Positions 45,287-54,923 of a stretch of 64,000 nucleotides of DNA are shown here, piece after piece; positions within the stretch are counted from its first letter, which is position 1, and each line of letters starts with the position of its first letter. A program made the position numbers and the translations under genes. Origin of the DNA: Cellvibrio sp. KY-GH-1 (GTDB lineage Bacteria; Pseudomonadota; Gammaproteobacteria; Pseudomonadales; Cellvibrionaceae); NCBI RefSeq assembly GCF_008806975.1, contig NZ_CP031728.1, forward strand, positions 5,435,501 to 5,499,500. Reading direction: 5' to 3'. A model generated the notes under the pieces. The model was given only the letters and a program-made list of their open reading frames with translations, did no database searches and was not told where the DNA came from.

Positions 45287-47638
45287 ATGAAAAATAAGTC
45301 TAATTTGTTCCTGTTGTCTTCTTTATCCCTTGCGCTGCTGACGTTGCCTGGCTGCGGCGGAGGTGGTGATACTGAGAAAGCGCCAGCGCCTACTGGCCCG
45401 GATATTTATCAAGTGGGTACTTATCCCCGCTTTGACCCTATAGTTTCTGATCTTCCTTTTAACACCGATTTGATTTTTGCCAAGGCCAAAGATACCGATG
45501 GAACGGCAGATTTGGGTGCCCCAACTGATCCCGTGCGTGCAACCATGAACCAGATGGATGGGTTTTCGTCGTCAGCGTTTTTTGATGTGCTGATTAGTGG
45601 CAGCGTGACTCCGGCGAGCGCCATTGCCGGGAAAACCGTATTCCTCGTGGAGCTGAACGCGAACGGTAAAGATGCGCTCGATCCCGCCAATATCGTGGGT
45701 GTCACTGGGCTGGCCAGCTTTGATGTGCAGGTGGTATCGCTGGATGGCGGCACCAATAATACCTTGCGTATTCGCCCCACCAAACCGCTCAAACCCAAAT
45801 CCAAGTATCTTGTGGTGCTGACTAACGATCTTAAGGACGGCACCGGTGCCGCCTTGACTCGCTCCTGGACATACAACGCTCTGCGCGATCCTGGCTATGA
45901 AACCTTGACCGCGTTAGTTTCGGTGCGCAATGCAATAGTCGGATGGGAAACTATTGCCAGCAAATTTCTGGCGGCGGCCAGCGGCGGCCAACTCACTGAA
46001 GCAGCAGCCAAAGAAAAGTTGGTGCTGACTTATACCTTCACGACTACCGATCCGGTTGCACCTTTGGTCGCAATGGCTGCGCCCCGTGCAGCTATTGCTG
46101 GTACTCAAATCGCGGCGGGTGTTCCTGCTTCAACAGCGGTGGCGAATGCGATGCAGTTGGAAGGCTACGGGCTTTTATCAACGCCTACCGCGCGGGAGCT
46201 GGGCGTTTCCGGTCTGACCGGAATCGACTTCAACATGTTCAGCAGTGCGCTTGCCTCTGGTGTGGGCAAGCTTTACACCGGCTACATCAAGCTGCCTTAT
46301 TACCAAACGGCGGCAACGGGTTTGGCCTTTGGCGAATATTTGAAGCGCAGCTGGAAGCCGGATCTCACTCTGGCAGGTGCATTGGGTGTAACAGTACCTA
46401 TGGATGTTGATGGCAGCTATAACGTGACTTATCGCTATCCATTTGCGGCAAAGACTGGCGATGAGTCGGTGCCCCTGCAAGTGACACTGCCGCAGGATAA
46501 CTGGGTGCCAGGGTATGCGGGAGCCGCAAACTGCGGCCAAATCTATGCAGCTACCGGCTACCCAACGGTGATTTATGTACACGGTATTACCAGCGACCGA
46601 GCCTCGGTGCTGGCCCTGGGTCACACTCTGGCGAGCCGCTGCATCGCGACAGTGGCGATCGACTTGCCGGTGCACGGAGTTCCAGCGAATAGTGCTTTGG
46701 TCAATGTACTGAATGTGGAAAAAAGTAAATCGATTCCGTTTGCCCAGCTTTATGGTGCCAACGCACCCCATGAGCGTCATTTCAATGTGGCCGGTTCCGG
46801 CGGCGCTCCCGCACCTATGAACTTTACGACACCTGGCACAACGGACGGCTCTGGTGCGCAATTTATAAACCTCGGCTACTTAGCCAACACGCGCGATAAC
46901 AATCGTCAGGCGGTGATGGATTTGCTCAATCTGAATGCGAGTTTGGGCAGTGTGGATACCGAAATGCGCAAATCAGTCGCAACTGGGCTGGATTTGAATC
47001 GTGTGTATGTCGTGGGTGTATCGCTGGGCGGTATTCTGGGCAGCGTGTTTGCCACTGTTAATCAGGTTGCTATCGCCAATGAAGCCAAGCTGGGGCTCAC
47101 CTCTAAACTGAAGCCAATTCGCGGGTTGATAACCAGTGCGGCGGGTACACAAGTGGCTCAGGTGTTGGTTAATTCCATGAGCTTTGCGCCGGTGATTAAC
47201 GGTGGTTTGGCAAATAGTGGTGTAAATGTTGGTACGACTAACTATGAGCGCTTCCTCTATGCCGCGCAAACCGCGATGGATTCCGGTGATCCGGTTAACT
47301 TTATGGAGACATTGGCGAAGCTGGGCGTACCAGTGTTAGTACAGCAAATTAATAATGATGCGGTGATTCCGAATGGTGCAGCGGGTGCGCCGTTGATGGG
47401 AACCAAAGCCATGGCGAGTTTGTTAGGTGCTACTCAACTGGGGCTTGGGGCAACGCAACTGGGCCGTGGTTATGTCAAGCATACTGCGGGTGGTCATTCG
47501 TCGTTGTTGCGGCCTGAGGGCGGCGCGCCGCAGGTTACCGCGGAATTGCAAACACAAGTAGTAACCTTTGTATTAAACAACGGCAATGTTTCCGTTGGCG
47601 GCGGTGCCCCAAACAATATTGAGGCGCCCGCCAACTAA
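45287..47638 (+). CDS. VolA-like surface lipase/lysophospholipase lipoprotein
   Basis: 783 residues. Lipoprotein signal peptide with lipobox LPGC followed by a glycine-rich tether, as in surface-exposed lipoproteins. The N-terminal region matches the bacterial virulence-factor lipase N-terminal domain (TDLIFAKAKDTDGTADLG). The alpha/beta-hydrolase core has the nucleophile elbow GVSLGG (VVGVSLGGILGSVFA) and a late His in TAGGHSSLL; the early oxyanion-type strand is YVHGITSDRASVLALGH. Vibrio VolA cleaves lysophosphatidylcholine at the cell surface. Here it probably hydrolyses lipids or esters outside the cell. A strong terminator follows. Confidence 0.85.
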   Translation: MKNKSNLFLLSSLSLALLTLPGCGGGGDTEKAPAPTGPDIYQVGTYPRFDPIVSDLPFNTDLIFAKAKDTDGTADLGAPTDPVRATMNQMDGFSSSAFFDVLISGSVTPASAIAGKTVFLVELNANGKDALDPANIVGVTGLASFDVQVVSLDGGTNNTLRIRPTKPLKPKSKYLVVLTNDLKDGTGAALTRSWTYNALRDPGYETLTALVSVRNAIVGWETIASKFLAAASGGQLTEAAAKEKLVLTYTFTTTDPVAPLVAMAAPRAAIAGTQIAAGVPASTAVANAMQLEGYGLLSTPTARELGVSGLTGIDFNMFSSALASGVGKLYTGYIKLPYYQTAATGLAFGEYLKRSWKPDLTLAGALGVTVPMDVDGSYNVTYRYPFAAKTGDESVPLQVTLPQDNWVPGYAGAANCGQIYAATGYPTVIYVHGITSDRASVLALGHTLASRCIATVAIDLPVHGVPANSALVNVLNVEKSKSIPFAQLYGANAPHERHFNVAGSGGAPAPMNFTTPGTTDGSGAQFINLGYLANTRDNNRQAVMDLLNLNASLGSVDTEMRKSVATGLDLNRVYVVGVSLGGILGSVFATVNQVAIANEAKLGLTSKLKPIRGLITSAAGTQVAQVLVNSMSFAPVINGGLANSGVNVGTTNYERFLYAAQTAMDSGDPVNFMETLAKLGVPVLVQQINNDAVIPNGAAGAPLMGTKAMASLLGATQLGLGATQLGRGYVKHTAGGHSSLLRPEGGAPQVTAELQTQVVTFVLNNGNVSVGGGAPNNIEAPAN

Positions 47639-47655
47639 CTGTTGTGCATAGGTCG

Positions 47656-47689
47656 AAACAAACCCCGGTTCTTCCGGGGTTTGTTTTTT
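47656..47689 (+). terminator. Rho-independent terminator
   Basis: Perfect 13-bp stem (AAACAAACCCCGG with CCGGGGTTTGTTT), 5-base loop and trailing T run. It closes the lipase-like gene. Confidence 0.9.
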
Positions 47690-47822
47690 GTACAGCGAGA
47701 ATTTACGCGCAGCTGGCGCAATAACTGCTTGTGAATAAGGTAAACTGCCGCCACTTTTTTGCAGCCCTGCAGCTTCGCACCTTGCTGTATTAATGAGCTG
47801 ATTAGTTGATGAGTTGATACCT

Positions 47823-48743
47823 ATGACCCCACGCAATTATTTGTACCTGCTAAAAAAATACGATGAGTACCAAGCGCAAATCGAACGCCTGCTCGAATCC
47901 ATTGTGACATCGTTATCGCCGAATAAATTGGAAACGTCCAATGATCATTTGAAGGAGGTGGTAAAACGTTTGCACGATTCTTATCCCTTCGTAGAATTAA
48001 TTTATTGCCTGGACGAAAAGGGGATTCAAACCACCGAGTCTGCGGCGTCACCCACAGTACCTGATCCAAAACGCCGCGAGCCGGGCTTGGGGTCGGATCG
48101 CAGCAATCGCGTTTATTACAGCAAGGCGCGCGATAATGCCGCGACAGCGACAGTCACGCAGCCCTATCTCTCCAGTGCTACCCATCAGTTGGCGATTTCG
48201 GCAGTGCAACGCTTTATCGATGGCAATAACGCCACACGTTATCTGGTAATTAATTTTAACCTGGAAAAGCTGATTACTTTTTTAAACGGCGATAGTTTGC
48301 GTCGCGCTGTACATCCGCTTTTTCAATTGGTTTACGGCATTATTGGCGGTATGTTGGTGTTGGTGGCGGGGCTGTTGTTGTATTCCGCGGGCAGCTCATT
48401 GTTTGAAGTAGTGCACGAGCATACCAATACGGCGACCCAGGCATTTCATTTAGTGATTCTGGTAACGCTCGGTTTGGCTATTTTTGATTTGGGTAAAACG
48501 ATTCTGGAAGAAGAGGTTTTACTTCACAAAGATATTCATCACACAGGTTCAACCCGTCGAACTATTTCGCGTTTTATGTCGGCGATTGTGATTGCGGTTT
48601 CCATTGAATCGCTATTGTTGATGTTTAAATCGTTACTTGGTGATGCAACCCATTTGAATTCTGCCGTATTAATGTTGTTTGCTGCTGTGGCGTTGTTGGT
48701 GGGCTTGGGGGCCTATCTCAAACTTACCAGTGAGAAAAAATAA
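47823..48743 (+). CDS. PDC-type sensor membrane protein without output domain
   Basis: 306 residues from the ATG at 47823; an in-frame TTG lies nine bases earlier. The N-terminal ~160 residues look like a PDC/Cache-type sensor module (VELIYCLDEKGIQT, RVYYSKARDN, LAISAVQRFIDGNNATRYLVINFNLEKLI). About four membrane helices follow. No GGDEF, kinase or methyl-accepting domain is attached, so it may signal through a partner. A multi-helix membrane protein lacking a signal peptide before the sensor part is unusual for a periplasmic sensor, so the module could be cytoplasmic. Confidence 0.7.
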   Translation: MTPRNYLYLLKKYDEYQAQIERLLESIVTSLSPNKLETSNDHLKEVVKRLHDSYPFVELIYCLDEKGIQTTESAASPTVPDPKRREPGLGSDRSNRVYYSKARDNAATATVTQPYLSSATHQLAISAVQRFIDGNNATRYLVINFNLEKLITFLNGDSLRRAVHPLFQLVYGIIGGMLVLVAGLLLYSAGSSLFEVVHEHTNTATQAFHLVILVTLGLAIFDLGKTILEEEVLLHKDIHHTGSTRRTISRFMSAIVIAVSIESLLLMFKSLLGDATHLNSAVLMLFAAVALLVGLGAYLKLTSEKK

Positions 48744-48787
48744 CTCCTCCCTGGTCCTCCCCTTAAAAAGGTGAGGGAATAAAAACT

Positions 48788-48810
48788 CCTCCCCCTTGCC
48801 AAGGGGGAGG
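48788..48810. repeat. G/C-tract palindrome ahead of radA
   Basis: CCTCCCCCTTG-C-CAAGGGGGAGG: 11-bp perfect arms with a one-base centre, inside a pyrimidine-then-purine stretch (48744-48835). It looks like a dispersed intergenic palindrome; a terminator role is unlikely because no T run follows. Confidence 0.7.
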
Positions 48811-48839
48811 TTGGGAGGGGGTAACGCCGGGAGGGTTAA

Positions 48840-50210
48840 ATGTCCACAAAAAATAAAACTGCATTTGTCTGTAATGAGTGCGGTGCTGATTATAAAAAAT
48901 GGCAAGGCCAATGCACTGAGTGTGGGGCCTGGAACTCGGTAACAGAAGTGCGCCTTGGGCCAACGCCTTCCAATCGCTCGGCCAAATTTGAAGGTTATGC
49001 GGGCGGGGCGACCGGTAATAAAATTCAAACGCTCGCTGAAATTGCACTGACGGATGTGCCCCGTTTTAGCAGTGGTGCCGGAGAATTCGATCGCGTGCTG
49101 GGCGGCGGGTTTGTACCCGGCTCGGTTGTGTTGATTGGTGGTAATCCCGGCGCAGGAAAATCAACACTCTTGCTGCAAACCCTGTGTAATCTCGCACGCG
49201 TCATGCCTGCACTCTATATCACCGGCGAAGAGTCGCTCCAGCAGGTGGCCATGCGTGCACAGCGTTTGGGTTTGCCCACGGACCAATTGCAAATGCTGAG
49301 TGAAACCAGCGTTGAATCTATTTGCGCAACAGCGCAGCAGGTTGCGCCTAAAGTGATGGTGATCGACTCCATTCAGGTGATGCATATGGAAGATATTTCT
49401 TCCGCCCCTGGGTCGGTTTCACAAGTACGCGAGAGCGCGGCCTATTTAACGCGCTTCGCCAAGCAAACTGGCACAGTGCTGGTGCTGGTAGGTCACGTCA
49501 CCAAAGATGGTTCGCTCGCAGGCCCCAAAGTGCTGGAGCACATGATTGACTGCTCGATTTTATTAGAAGGCGATAACGATTCGCGCTATCGCACCTTGCG
49601 CGGTAATAAAAACCGGTTCGGTGCGGTGAATGAATTGGGGGTGTTCGCCATGACCGAGCAGGGCATGCGCGAGGTAAATAATCCCTCTGCAATTTTTTTG
49701 CAGCGCGCGGAAGATGCAGCACCCGGTTCAGTGGTAATGGTGATGTGGGAAGGTACACGGCCATTGCTGATTGAAATTCAAGCCCTGGTGGACGACAGCC
49801 ATCTTGGTAATCCACGGCGCGTGGCCGTGGGGATGGATCAAAACCGTCTCGCCATGCTGCTCGCCGTTTTGCATCGCCACGGTGGAATTATGGTGGGCGA
49901 TCAGGATGTATTTGTGAATGTGGTCGGCGGTGTAAAAGTGATGGAGACCAGTGCTGACCTCGCGGTATTGTTGGCGATAGTTTCCAGCTTTCGCGATCGC
50001 ATTTTGCCGCAGGATTTAATTGTGTTTGGCGAAGTCGGCTTATCGGGTGAGATTCGCCCGGTGCCCAGTGGTCATGAGCGTTTGCGTGAAGCGGCCAAGC
50101 ACGGCTTTAAACGCGCGATAGTTCCATTTGCCAATGCGCCGCGTGAAAAAAATTTAGGAATTGAAGTGGTGGCTGTAAAAAATTTGCAAGAAGCGCTCAA
50201 CGCACTTTAG
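48840..50210 (+). CDS. radA: DNA repair protein RadA
   Basis: 456 residues, the usual length. Four-Cys zinc finger at the N-terminus (CNECGADYKKWQGQCTECG), RecA-like ATPase with Walker A GGNPGAGKSTLL, the RadA-specific KNRFG motif (NKNRFGAVNE), and a C-terminal Lon-protease-like domain (DLIVFGEVGLSGEIRPV). RadA acts with RecA in branch migration during recombination repair. Start ATG at 48840 with GGGAGG upstream. Confidence 0.97.
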   Translation: MSTKNKTAFVCNECGADYKKWQGQCTECGAWNSVTEVRLGPTPSNRSAKFEGYAGGATGNKIQTLAEIALTDVPRFSSGAGEFDRVLGGGFVPGSVVLIGGNPGAGKSTLLLQTLCNLARVMPALYITGEESLQQVAMRAQRLGLPTDQLQMLSETSVESICATAQQVAPKVMVIDSIQVMHMEDISSAPGSVSQVRESAAYLTRFAKQTGTVLVLVGHVTKDGSLAGPKVLEHMIDCSILLEGDNDSRYRTLRGNKNRFGAVNELGVFAMTEQGMREVNNPSAIFLQRAEDAAPGSVVMVMWEGTRPLLIEIQALVDDSHLGNPRRVAVGMDQNRLAMLLAVLHRHGGIMVGDQDVFVNVVGGVKVMETSADLAVLLAIVSSFRDRILPQDLIVFGEVGLSGEIRPVPSGHERLREAAKHGFKRAIVPFANAPREKNLGIEVVAVKNLQEALNAL

Positions 50211-50229
50211 TTAACTGATACTCGGTAAA

Positions 50230-51066
50230 TTAATTTTCTCTTCGCAATTCAATGATCCGGCGGTCTATATGCCGGATTTTTTCTTCCGCCGCGCGAAAGT
50301 TGGGAATGCTTTGAAAGAGCTCATCCAGACTACCGTCTTGTTGGGCAAGCAGTAAGCCCTGTTCGATGCGTTTGGCTAATTCAGGATGTTTCTTGTTCAG
50401 GAAAAAATAGATCGGTTGCGGATAGTGAATCATCAAATTTTTTTCTGCTACTAACCCCAGATCCCGGTATTGCTCCAGTTCGTAGTCAATTTCTTGCAGG
50501 CTGCGCGCCATGTAGTCAAAACGTTTGGCGGCTAACATGCGGAACATAGCTTCAAACGAGTAGGAAGTGACGAGTGGCAAGTCATTGAATCTGTAGACCT
50601 GACTGTCGCTCCAATGAGTGCCCGAGCCAACTTTGAACTGGCGCAAATCTGCCAGGTTTTTAACCCTGTCAAATCTGGGTTGGTCATCGGCACGAATGAG
50701 AAGAACCCGGTATTCGTTAATGCCGCGCAGTAAATTAAAGCGCACAGGAATCAATTCTTCTTCGCGCGTTTTATTACTGCTACTCCACATAATATCGACC
50801 ACACCTTGTTTCACTAGCAGTCGGTAGCGCTCGCGCCCCACGACTTGATCGTGGTGTGCAATTTGGTATTTTTCCGGGTTGGTTTCTGCCGTGCCGGCAC
50901 TTTTGTCTAACGCCAACTGCAGCACCTTTTCGTAGTAGATACCTGTAGCGACAGGCTCCATAGCGCCGGGTGGAGGAATTACCAGTGGTATTGGTTGGTC
51001 GGCATGGCAACAGAGGCCAACAGCCAATAGCGATAAGGCGCAAACAACGCGCACGACTCTACACAT
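50230..51066 (-). CDS. Periplasmic solute-binding-like protein (SBP_bac_3 type)
   Basis: 278 residues. Signal peptide (VVRVVCALSLLAVGLCCHA). The mature part has the two-lobed substrate-binding protein layout (YEKVLQLALDKSAGTAETNPEKYQI, VDIMWSSSNKTREEELIPV, NLADLRQFKVGSGTHWSD, YPQPIYFFLNKKHPELAKRIEQGL). No transporter genes are adjacent, so it may be a stand-alone sensor-type binder. It converges on radA and follows two PilZ genes on the same strand. Confidence 0.8.
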   Translation of the reverse strand: MCRVVRVVCALSLLAVGLCCHADQPIPLVIPPPGAMEPVATGIYYEKVLQLALDKSAGTAETNPEKYQIAHHDQVVGRERYRLLVKQGVVDIMWSSSNKTREEELIPVRFNLLRGINEYRVLLIRADDQPRFDRVKNLADLRQFKVGSGTHWSDSQVYRFNDLPLVTSYSFEAMFRMLAAKRFDYMARSLQEIDYELEQYRDLGLVAEKNLMIHYPQPIYFFLNKKHPELAKRIEQGLLLAQQDGSLDELFQSIPNFRAAEEKIRHIDRRIIELRREN

Positions 51067-51079
51067 AGTGATTACAGCG

Positions 51080-51451
51080 TTAGTGATCGTTTTCTATCAG
51101 CGTAAGCAGCTCGTAAAGCAGAGTCCTGTCGGCGGGAGTATCTGGCTGAAATTCAAAGCCCAGGTGTTGCTCGCGCACATGGATCAACCGGCCATGCAGA
51201 TTGAGCAACTTCTTATTGGAGGTAACCAGATTTAACTCATCCAGTTTAACGTGTACCCGTAGGGGATCGCCTTTTTGTAACAAGTGTTCACTTAAAATAA
51301 CCAACCGGGCACCCGATTCAGAAAGATCAATAACATGAGCTTCCCAGCTTTTGGTGGAATATTGTAATTCCGCCACGGCGCGCAGAGGGAAGCGCGGGTG
51401 GCGGCGTTTGTCCTCTGGTGGTACCTCATTGCTGGTGGTTTGCTCGGTCAT
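51080..51451 (-). CDS. PilZ domain protein (123 aa)
   Basis: Single PilZ domain with the cyclic-di-GMP-binding motifs RRHPR near residue 16 and DLSESGARL about 28 residues later. Both conserved parts are intact, so ligand binding is expected. It lies 13 bases upstream of the solute-binding-like gene and could be co-transcribed with it and the other PilZ gene. Probably a c-di-GMP effector; the target is unknown. Confidence 0.88.
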   Translation of the reverse strand: MTEQTTSNEVPPEDKRRHPRFPLRAVAELQYSTKSWEAHVIDLSESGARLVILSEHLLQKGDPLRVHVKLDELNLVTSNKKLLNLHGRLIHVREQHLGFEFQPDTPADRTLLYELLTLIENDH

Positions 51452-51496
51452 TGGTTTTGTCAGCTCCGCGGTGATGGTTAGCGTTGTACACTCGGA

Positions 51497-51883
51497 TTAA
51501 TAGTCGCTCATTAATTCATTCAGCTCGCGCTCTGCTGCAGTCGCATCGCCCAGGTTTAACTCGATCAAACGGCGTAAGTGGCTAACGCTATCAATATCAA
51601 TCGTAGTACACATCAACCCGGTTTGGTTGTGATGCTGGTGTGCAACACTCACGGACATGGCAATGCTGGTTTGGTCTGATAGCAGAATTTTCACCAATAT
51701 CGGCGCGTCTTTTTTAACCTCGGCCGGTAGTTGTTGCTGGATCAGTAAACCCTTGAGTGAAATATCTAACAAACTGGCGCGCCAGTGGCAATCGCCCTGT
51801 GCCAATTCGACGTGGGCATCAAAAAGAATTCGGCTGAATTTGCGGCGCTCTTGGGCGCTTTGCGTTTTTTTTGTACTGGTCAT
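51497..51883 (-). CDS. PilZ domain protein (128 aa)
   Basis: Starts at the ATG at 51883 (MTSTKKTQSAQERRKFSR); the frame runs further upstream but without domain sequence. PilZ motifs RRKFSR and DISLKGLLIQ are visible. The second motif has Lys-Gly in place of the common Ser-x-x-Gly spacing, so affinity may differ from its neighbour. First gene of the minus-strand group. A c-di-GMP effector by family. Confidence 0.82.
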   Translation of the reverse strand: MTSTKKTQSAQERRKFSRILFDAHVELAQGDCHWRASLLDISLKGLLIQQQLPAEVKKDAPILVKILLSDQTSIAMSVSVAHQHHNQTGLMCTTIDIDSVSHLRRLIELNLGDATAAERELNELMSDY

Positions 51884-52080
51884 TGTGGATTCGTAGTTCA
51901 ATTTAGCTAAGGTCTGAGCTTCAGTGTAGCTGGCAACCGCCGTTTCGCCATGGCACAAAACTGTAGCAAAGTGTACAGATCTGTATTTTGCCGCGCGTGT
52001 GTTTGCCCGGGTTGCAGCCAAGCCCTATAATTCAGTAGTTTTTTATCTCATTGATCCTACAGCTAAAAAGACCAAATCCT

Positions 52081-52992
52081 ATGACAGATTTTCGTATCGG
52101 CATCGACCTGGGCGGCACCAAAACCGAGGTTATCCTGCTCAATGGTAATAGCCAGGAGTTGTTCCGCACCCGTATTCCCACCGTGCGTGATGACTACAGC
52201 GCGACCCTGCGCGATATCGCGGGCTTGGTCGAGCAAGCTGAAGCGGCAGCGGGCCAAAGCAACTTGCCGGTAGGCATTGGTATCCCCGGGACGGTATCGC
52301 GCAAAACCGGTTTTGTTAAGAACGCCAACTCCACCTGGTTAAACGGCAAACCCTTTCAGAAAGATCTGTCTGAGTTTTTAAAGCGCGATGTCAAAGTTAC
52401 CAATGATGCCAACTGCCTTGCCGTGTCGGAGGCGACCGATGGCGCTGGCCGGGGGTACGATCTGGTGTTCGCCGGCATTCTCGGTACCGGATGTGGCGCC
52501 GGTGTGGCCTATAAAGGTCAGCCGGTGGTTGGCCCCAATGGCGTAGCGGGTGAGTGGGGGCACAATCCCTTGGCTTGGACTTCCGAAGCGGATTTGAATG
52601 CGCGCCCCTGCTATTGCGGTAAGGCTGGTTGTCAGGAAACTTTTTTATCCGGCACCGGTTTGTGTCTTTCCTATCAGTTAATCACGGAAGAAAAACTCAA
52701 AGGCCATGAAATTGTTGCGCTGGCAGAACAAGGTGATGCAGTTGCTAAAGAAGTGTTGGCCAATTATTTCGATCAACTCGCGCGCGGCCTGGCGACCATT
52801 ATTAATGTGATGGACCCGGATGTGATTGTGTTGGGTGGTGGTGCTTCCAATATCGCGGCGATTTACACTGAAGTACCCAAACTGTTGCCGCATTATGTAT
52901 TTGGACGTGAGTGCGATACGCCGATTGTTCCGGCAGTGCATGGCGATTCGAGCGGCGTGCGCGGCGCCGCCTGGTTAAATCCAATTGTATAA
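52081..52992 (+). CDS. ROK-family sugar kinase (fructokinase/GlcNAc kinase type)
   Basis: 303 residues from the ATG at 52081. ATP-binding [12 protein letters not shown], sugar-binding GIPG and [11 protein letters not shown], and the ROK zinc site in GEWGHNPL ... [18 protein letters not shown] are intact. This zinc-site version is that of Mak/NagK-type kinases, acting on fructose, mannose or N-acetylglucosamine. A chitin LPMO lies 6 kb away, so a GlcNAc kinase is conceivable, but the operon context does not decide. A terminator follows immediately, overlapping the next gene. Confidence 0.9.
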   Translation: MTDFRIGIDLGGTKTEVILLNGNSQELFRTRIPTVRDDYSATLRDIAGLVEQAEAAAGQSNLPVGIGIPGTVSRKTGFVKNANSTWLNGKPFQKDLSEFLKRDVKVTNDANCLAVSEATDGAGRGYDLVFAGILGTGCGAGVAYKGQPVVGPNGVAGEWGHNPLAWTSEADLNARPCYCGKAGCQETFLSGTGLCLSYQLITEEKLKGHEIVALAEQGDAVAKEVLANYFDQLARGLATIINVMDPDVIVLGGGASNIAAIYTEVPKLLPHYVFGRECDTPIVPAVHGDSSGVRGAAWLNPIV

Positions 52993-53002
52993 GGCGCGCT
53001 TG

Positions 53003-53839
53003 GTGCTGAATGTTAAAAAGCCCATCGTTTATTCGATGGGCTTTTTATTTTTTGTGCTTGCCAATAGCGCGCTTGCGCAAACAGCGCCTGCACGCATCGC
53101 GTCATTAAATATTTGCATCGATCAGATATTGTGGGAACTGGTGCCCCATGAAAAATTGGTGTCCATTAGCTATCTCACCGCCAATCCGATTTGGTCGCCC
53201 ATTGCAGAGCAAGTAAAAGGTATGCCGGTAAATCACGGTTTAGCGGAAGAAATTGTGCCGCTTGCGCCCGATGTTATTTTTGCGGGTGAGTTTGATCAGC
53301 GTAGTCCCATCGAATTACTGCAAAAATTAGGTAAGCGTGTGGAGCGTTTGCCCTTGCCGCGCACGCTACGTGATATCAATGACCAGATTCTACAATTGGC
53401 GGATATGGTGGGCGAGCGCGCGAAAGCCGAGCAGATGGTGAAAACCATCAGCGCGCAAATTGCTGAGCTACAAGCGGCGAAGCAGGGCAAAACGCCGCTC
53501 ACCGCATTTTGGTATTCCGCCAATGGGGTAGTAATTGGCGATGGCACACTCGAGCATGAATTTATGCAGTTGGCGGGCTTGCGCAATTTGGCTGCAGAGC
53601 GTGGGATGTTTGGTTTTAATCAGCTCGACCTTGAATTATTGCTCAGTGCCAAACCACAAATTCTAATTGTGGAGCAGGGCAGTGATGATGCCTATTCGCT
53701 TGCGCGGGAGTACCTTTCCCATCCTGCCTTGCAGCATGCCGATTTTAAAGTGGTGACTTTGCCGGCGGGCTTATCCGGTTGTGCGGCGACAGTGATAGGT
53801 GATGTCGCAACCCAGCTTAAAAATTCGTTAGCGGAATAA
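53003..53839 (+). CDS. FecB/BtuF-type periplasmic binding protein
   Basis: 278 residues if translation starts at the GTG at 53003, which gives a signal peptide with a basic n-region (LNVKKPIVYSMGFLFFVLANSALAQ). An in-frame ATG at 53036 would give a shorter leader without positive charge. The mature protein matches the class III binding proteins for cobalamin, heme or siderophores (RIASLNICIDQILWELVP, PLAPDVIFAGEFDQ, YSANGVVIGDGTLEHEFMQLAGLRNLA). It heads a three-gene importer. A 14-bp terminator hairpin overlaps the leader coding region. No B12 riboswitch was found, so the substrate stays open. Confidence 0.82.
   Translation: MLNVKKPIVYSMGFLFFVLANSALAQTAPARIASLNICIDQILWELVPHEKLVSISYLTANPIWSPIAEQVKGMPVNHGLAEEIVPLAPDVIFAGEFDQRSPIELLQKLGKRVERLPLPRTLRDINDQILQLADMVGERAKAEQMVKTISAQIAELQAAKQGKTPLTAFWYSANGVVIGDGTLEHEFMQLAGLRNLAAERGMFGFNQLDLELLLSAKPQILIVEQGSDDAYSLAREYLSHPALQHADFKVVTLPAGLSGCAATVIGDVATQLKNSLAE
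53014..53047 (+). terminator. Terminator/attenuator overlapping the importer gene start
   Basis: Perfect 14-bp stem (TAAAAAGCCCATCG with CGATGGGCTTTTTA) and 6-base loop, followed by TTTTTTG. It sits 22 bases after the ROK kinase stop and inside the leader-peptide coding region of the binding protein. It can end the kinase transcript or act as an attenuator of the importer. Confidence 0.85.
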
Positions 53840-53921
53840 TTTATTCGCGTGATCGTTCGTGTCACAGTTCATTCGCGCGCTAGTTCACCAGCGATATTAA
53901 TTAGAATACAGGTAGAAACCT

Positions 53922-54923
53922 TTGCAAACCCGAGTCTCATTTCCCGCGTTAACCGGCCTGTTGGTGCTTGCTACCGCACTCGCGTCGGTTATCGCACTTA
54001 ACACCGGTCTGGCCGATATTGATGTGATTCGTGGTCTGCAGGATTTTTTTAACGGCGAACAAAGTCTTGCGGCCAATGTGGTGGGGCAGATTCGTTTGCC
54101 GCGTTTAATTCTCGCTATTGTCATAGGCGCAACACTCGGGATGAGCGGTGCGGCCATGCAAGGTTTATTGCGCAATCCACTGGCTGACCCCGGAGTACTG
54201 GGGGTGAGCAGCGGTGCTGCCTTCGGTGCAATTTGCACCTTGTATTTTGGCGTGGCGGCAAGCGCGTGGTACTGGCTGCCGGGCGCCGCAATTGCTGGCG
54301 CACTGTTTACCTTATTTATGGTGTATCTGCTCGCGGGTTTACACAGCAGTATGCTGGCATTAATTTTGGCGGGTACGGCAATGAGTGCAATTATGGTGTC
54401 CTTAATTGCCGTCGCATTAAATTTTGCACCCAGTTTGTATGCGATGCAGGAAATTGTATTCTGGATGCTCGGTTCTTTAGCGAATCGCCATTTTGATCAC
54501 GTCAGTATTGCATTGCCGCTTGCACTTATCAGTTGGGTGATGATGCTAAGTCGTAGTCGTTTTCTCGATGCGCTTAGTTTGGGGGAAGACAGTGCGCGTT
54601 CGCTCGGGTTTAACAATCAACGCGAACGCTGGATTTTATTACTGGGCATTTCTATCGGTGTCGGTGCTTGTGTAGCAGTCAGTGGTGCAATTGGTTTTAT
54701 CGGCTTGGTCATTCCGCATCTGCTGCGCCCTTTTGTGGGTTATCGCCCAGGGCAGTTAATGTTTGCCAGCGCGCTGGGTGGTGCATTGTTGCTGGTGTTA
54801 GCCGATATTCTGGTGCGCCAGTTTGATAGCGCGCGCGAGCTGAAATTGGGTGTTGTTACCTCATTAGTCGGCGCGCCGTTTTTTCTGTTATTAATTTTAA
54901 AAACCCGTTCACGGTGGGCTTGA
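53922..54923 (+). CDS. FecCD/BtuC-type permease
   Basis: 333 residues, about nine to ten membrane helices. Family motifs: RLPRLILAIVIGATLGMSGAAMQGLLRNPLADPGVLGVSSGAAFGA and GAIGFIGLVIPHLLRPFVG. TTG is the only reasonable start, with an AGGTAG ribosome site; no in-frame ATG lies near. It carries cobalamin, heme or ferric siderophore across the inner membrane. Its stop overlaps the ATPase start. Confidence 0.92.
   Translation: MQTRVSFPALTGLLVLATALASVIALNTGLADIDVIRGLQDFFNGEQSLAANVVGQIRLPRLILAIVIGATLGMSGAAMQGLLRNPLADPGVLGVSSGAAFGAICTLYFGVAASAWYWLPGAAIAGALFTLFMVYLLAGLHSSMLALILAGTAMSAIMVSLIAVALNFAPSLYAMQEIVFWMLGSLANRHFDHVSIALPLALISWVMMLSRSRFLDALSLGEDSARSLGFNNQRERWILLLGISIGVGACVAVSGAIGFIGLVIPHLLRPFVGYRPGQLMFASALGGALLLVLADILVRQFDSARELKLGVVTSLVGAPFFLLLILKTRSRWA

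Noticed and set aside
52993..53002. Possible cobalamin riboswitch upstream of the FecB/BtuF-type gene
   Set aside because: The kinase stop codon is only ten bases upstream of the chosen start; there is no room and no B12-box sequence.
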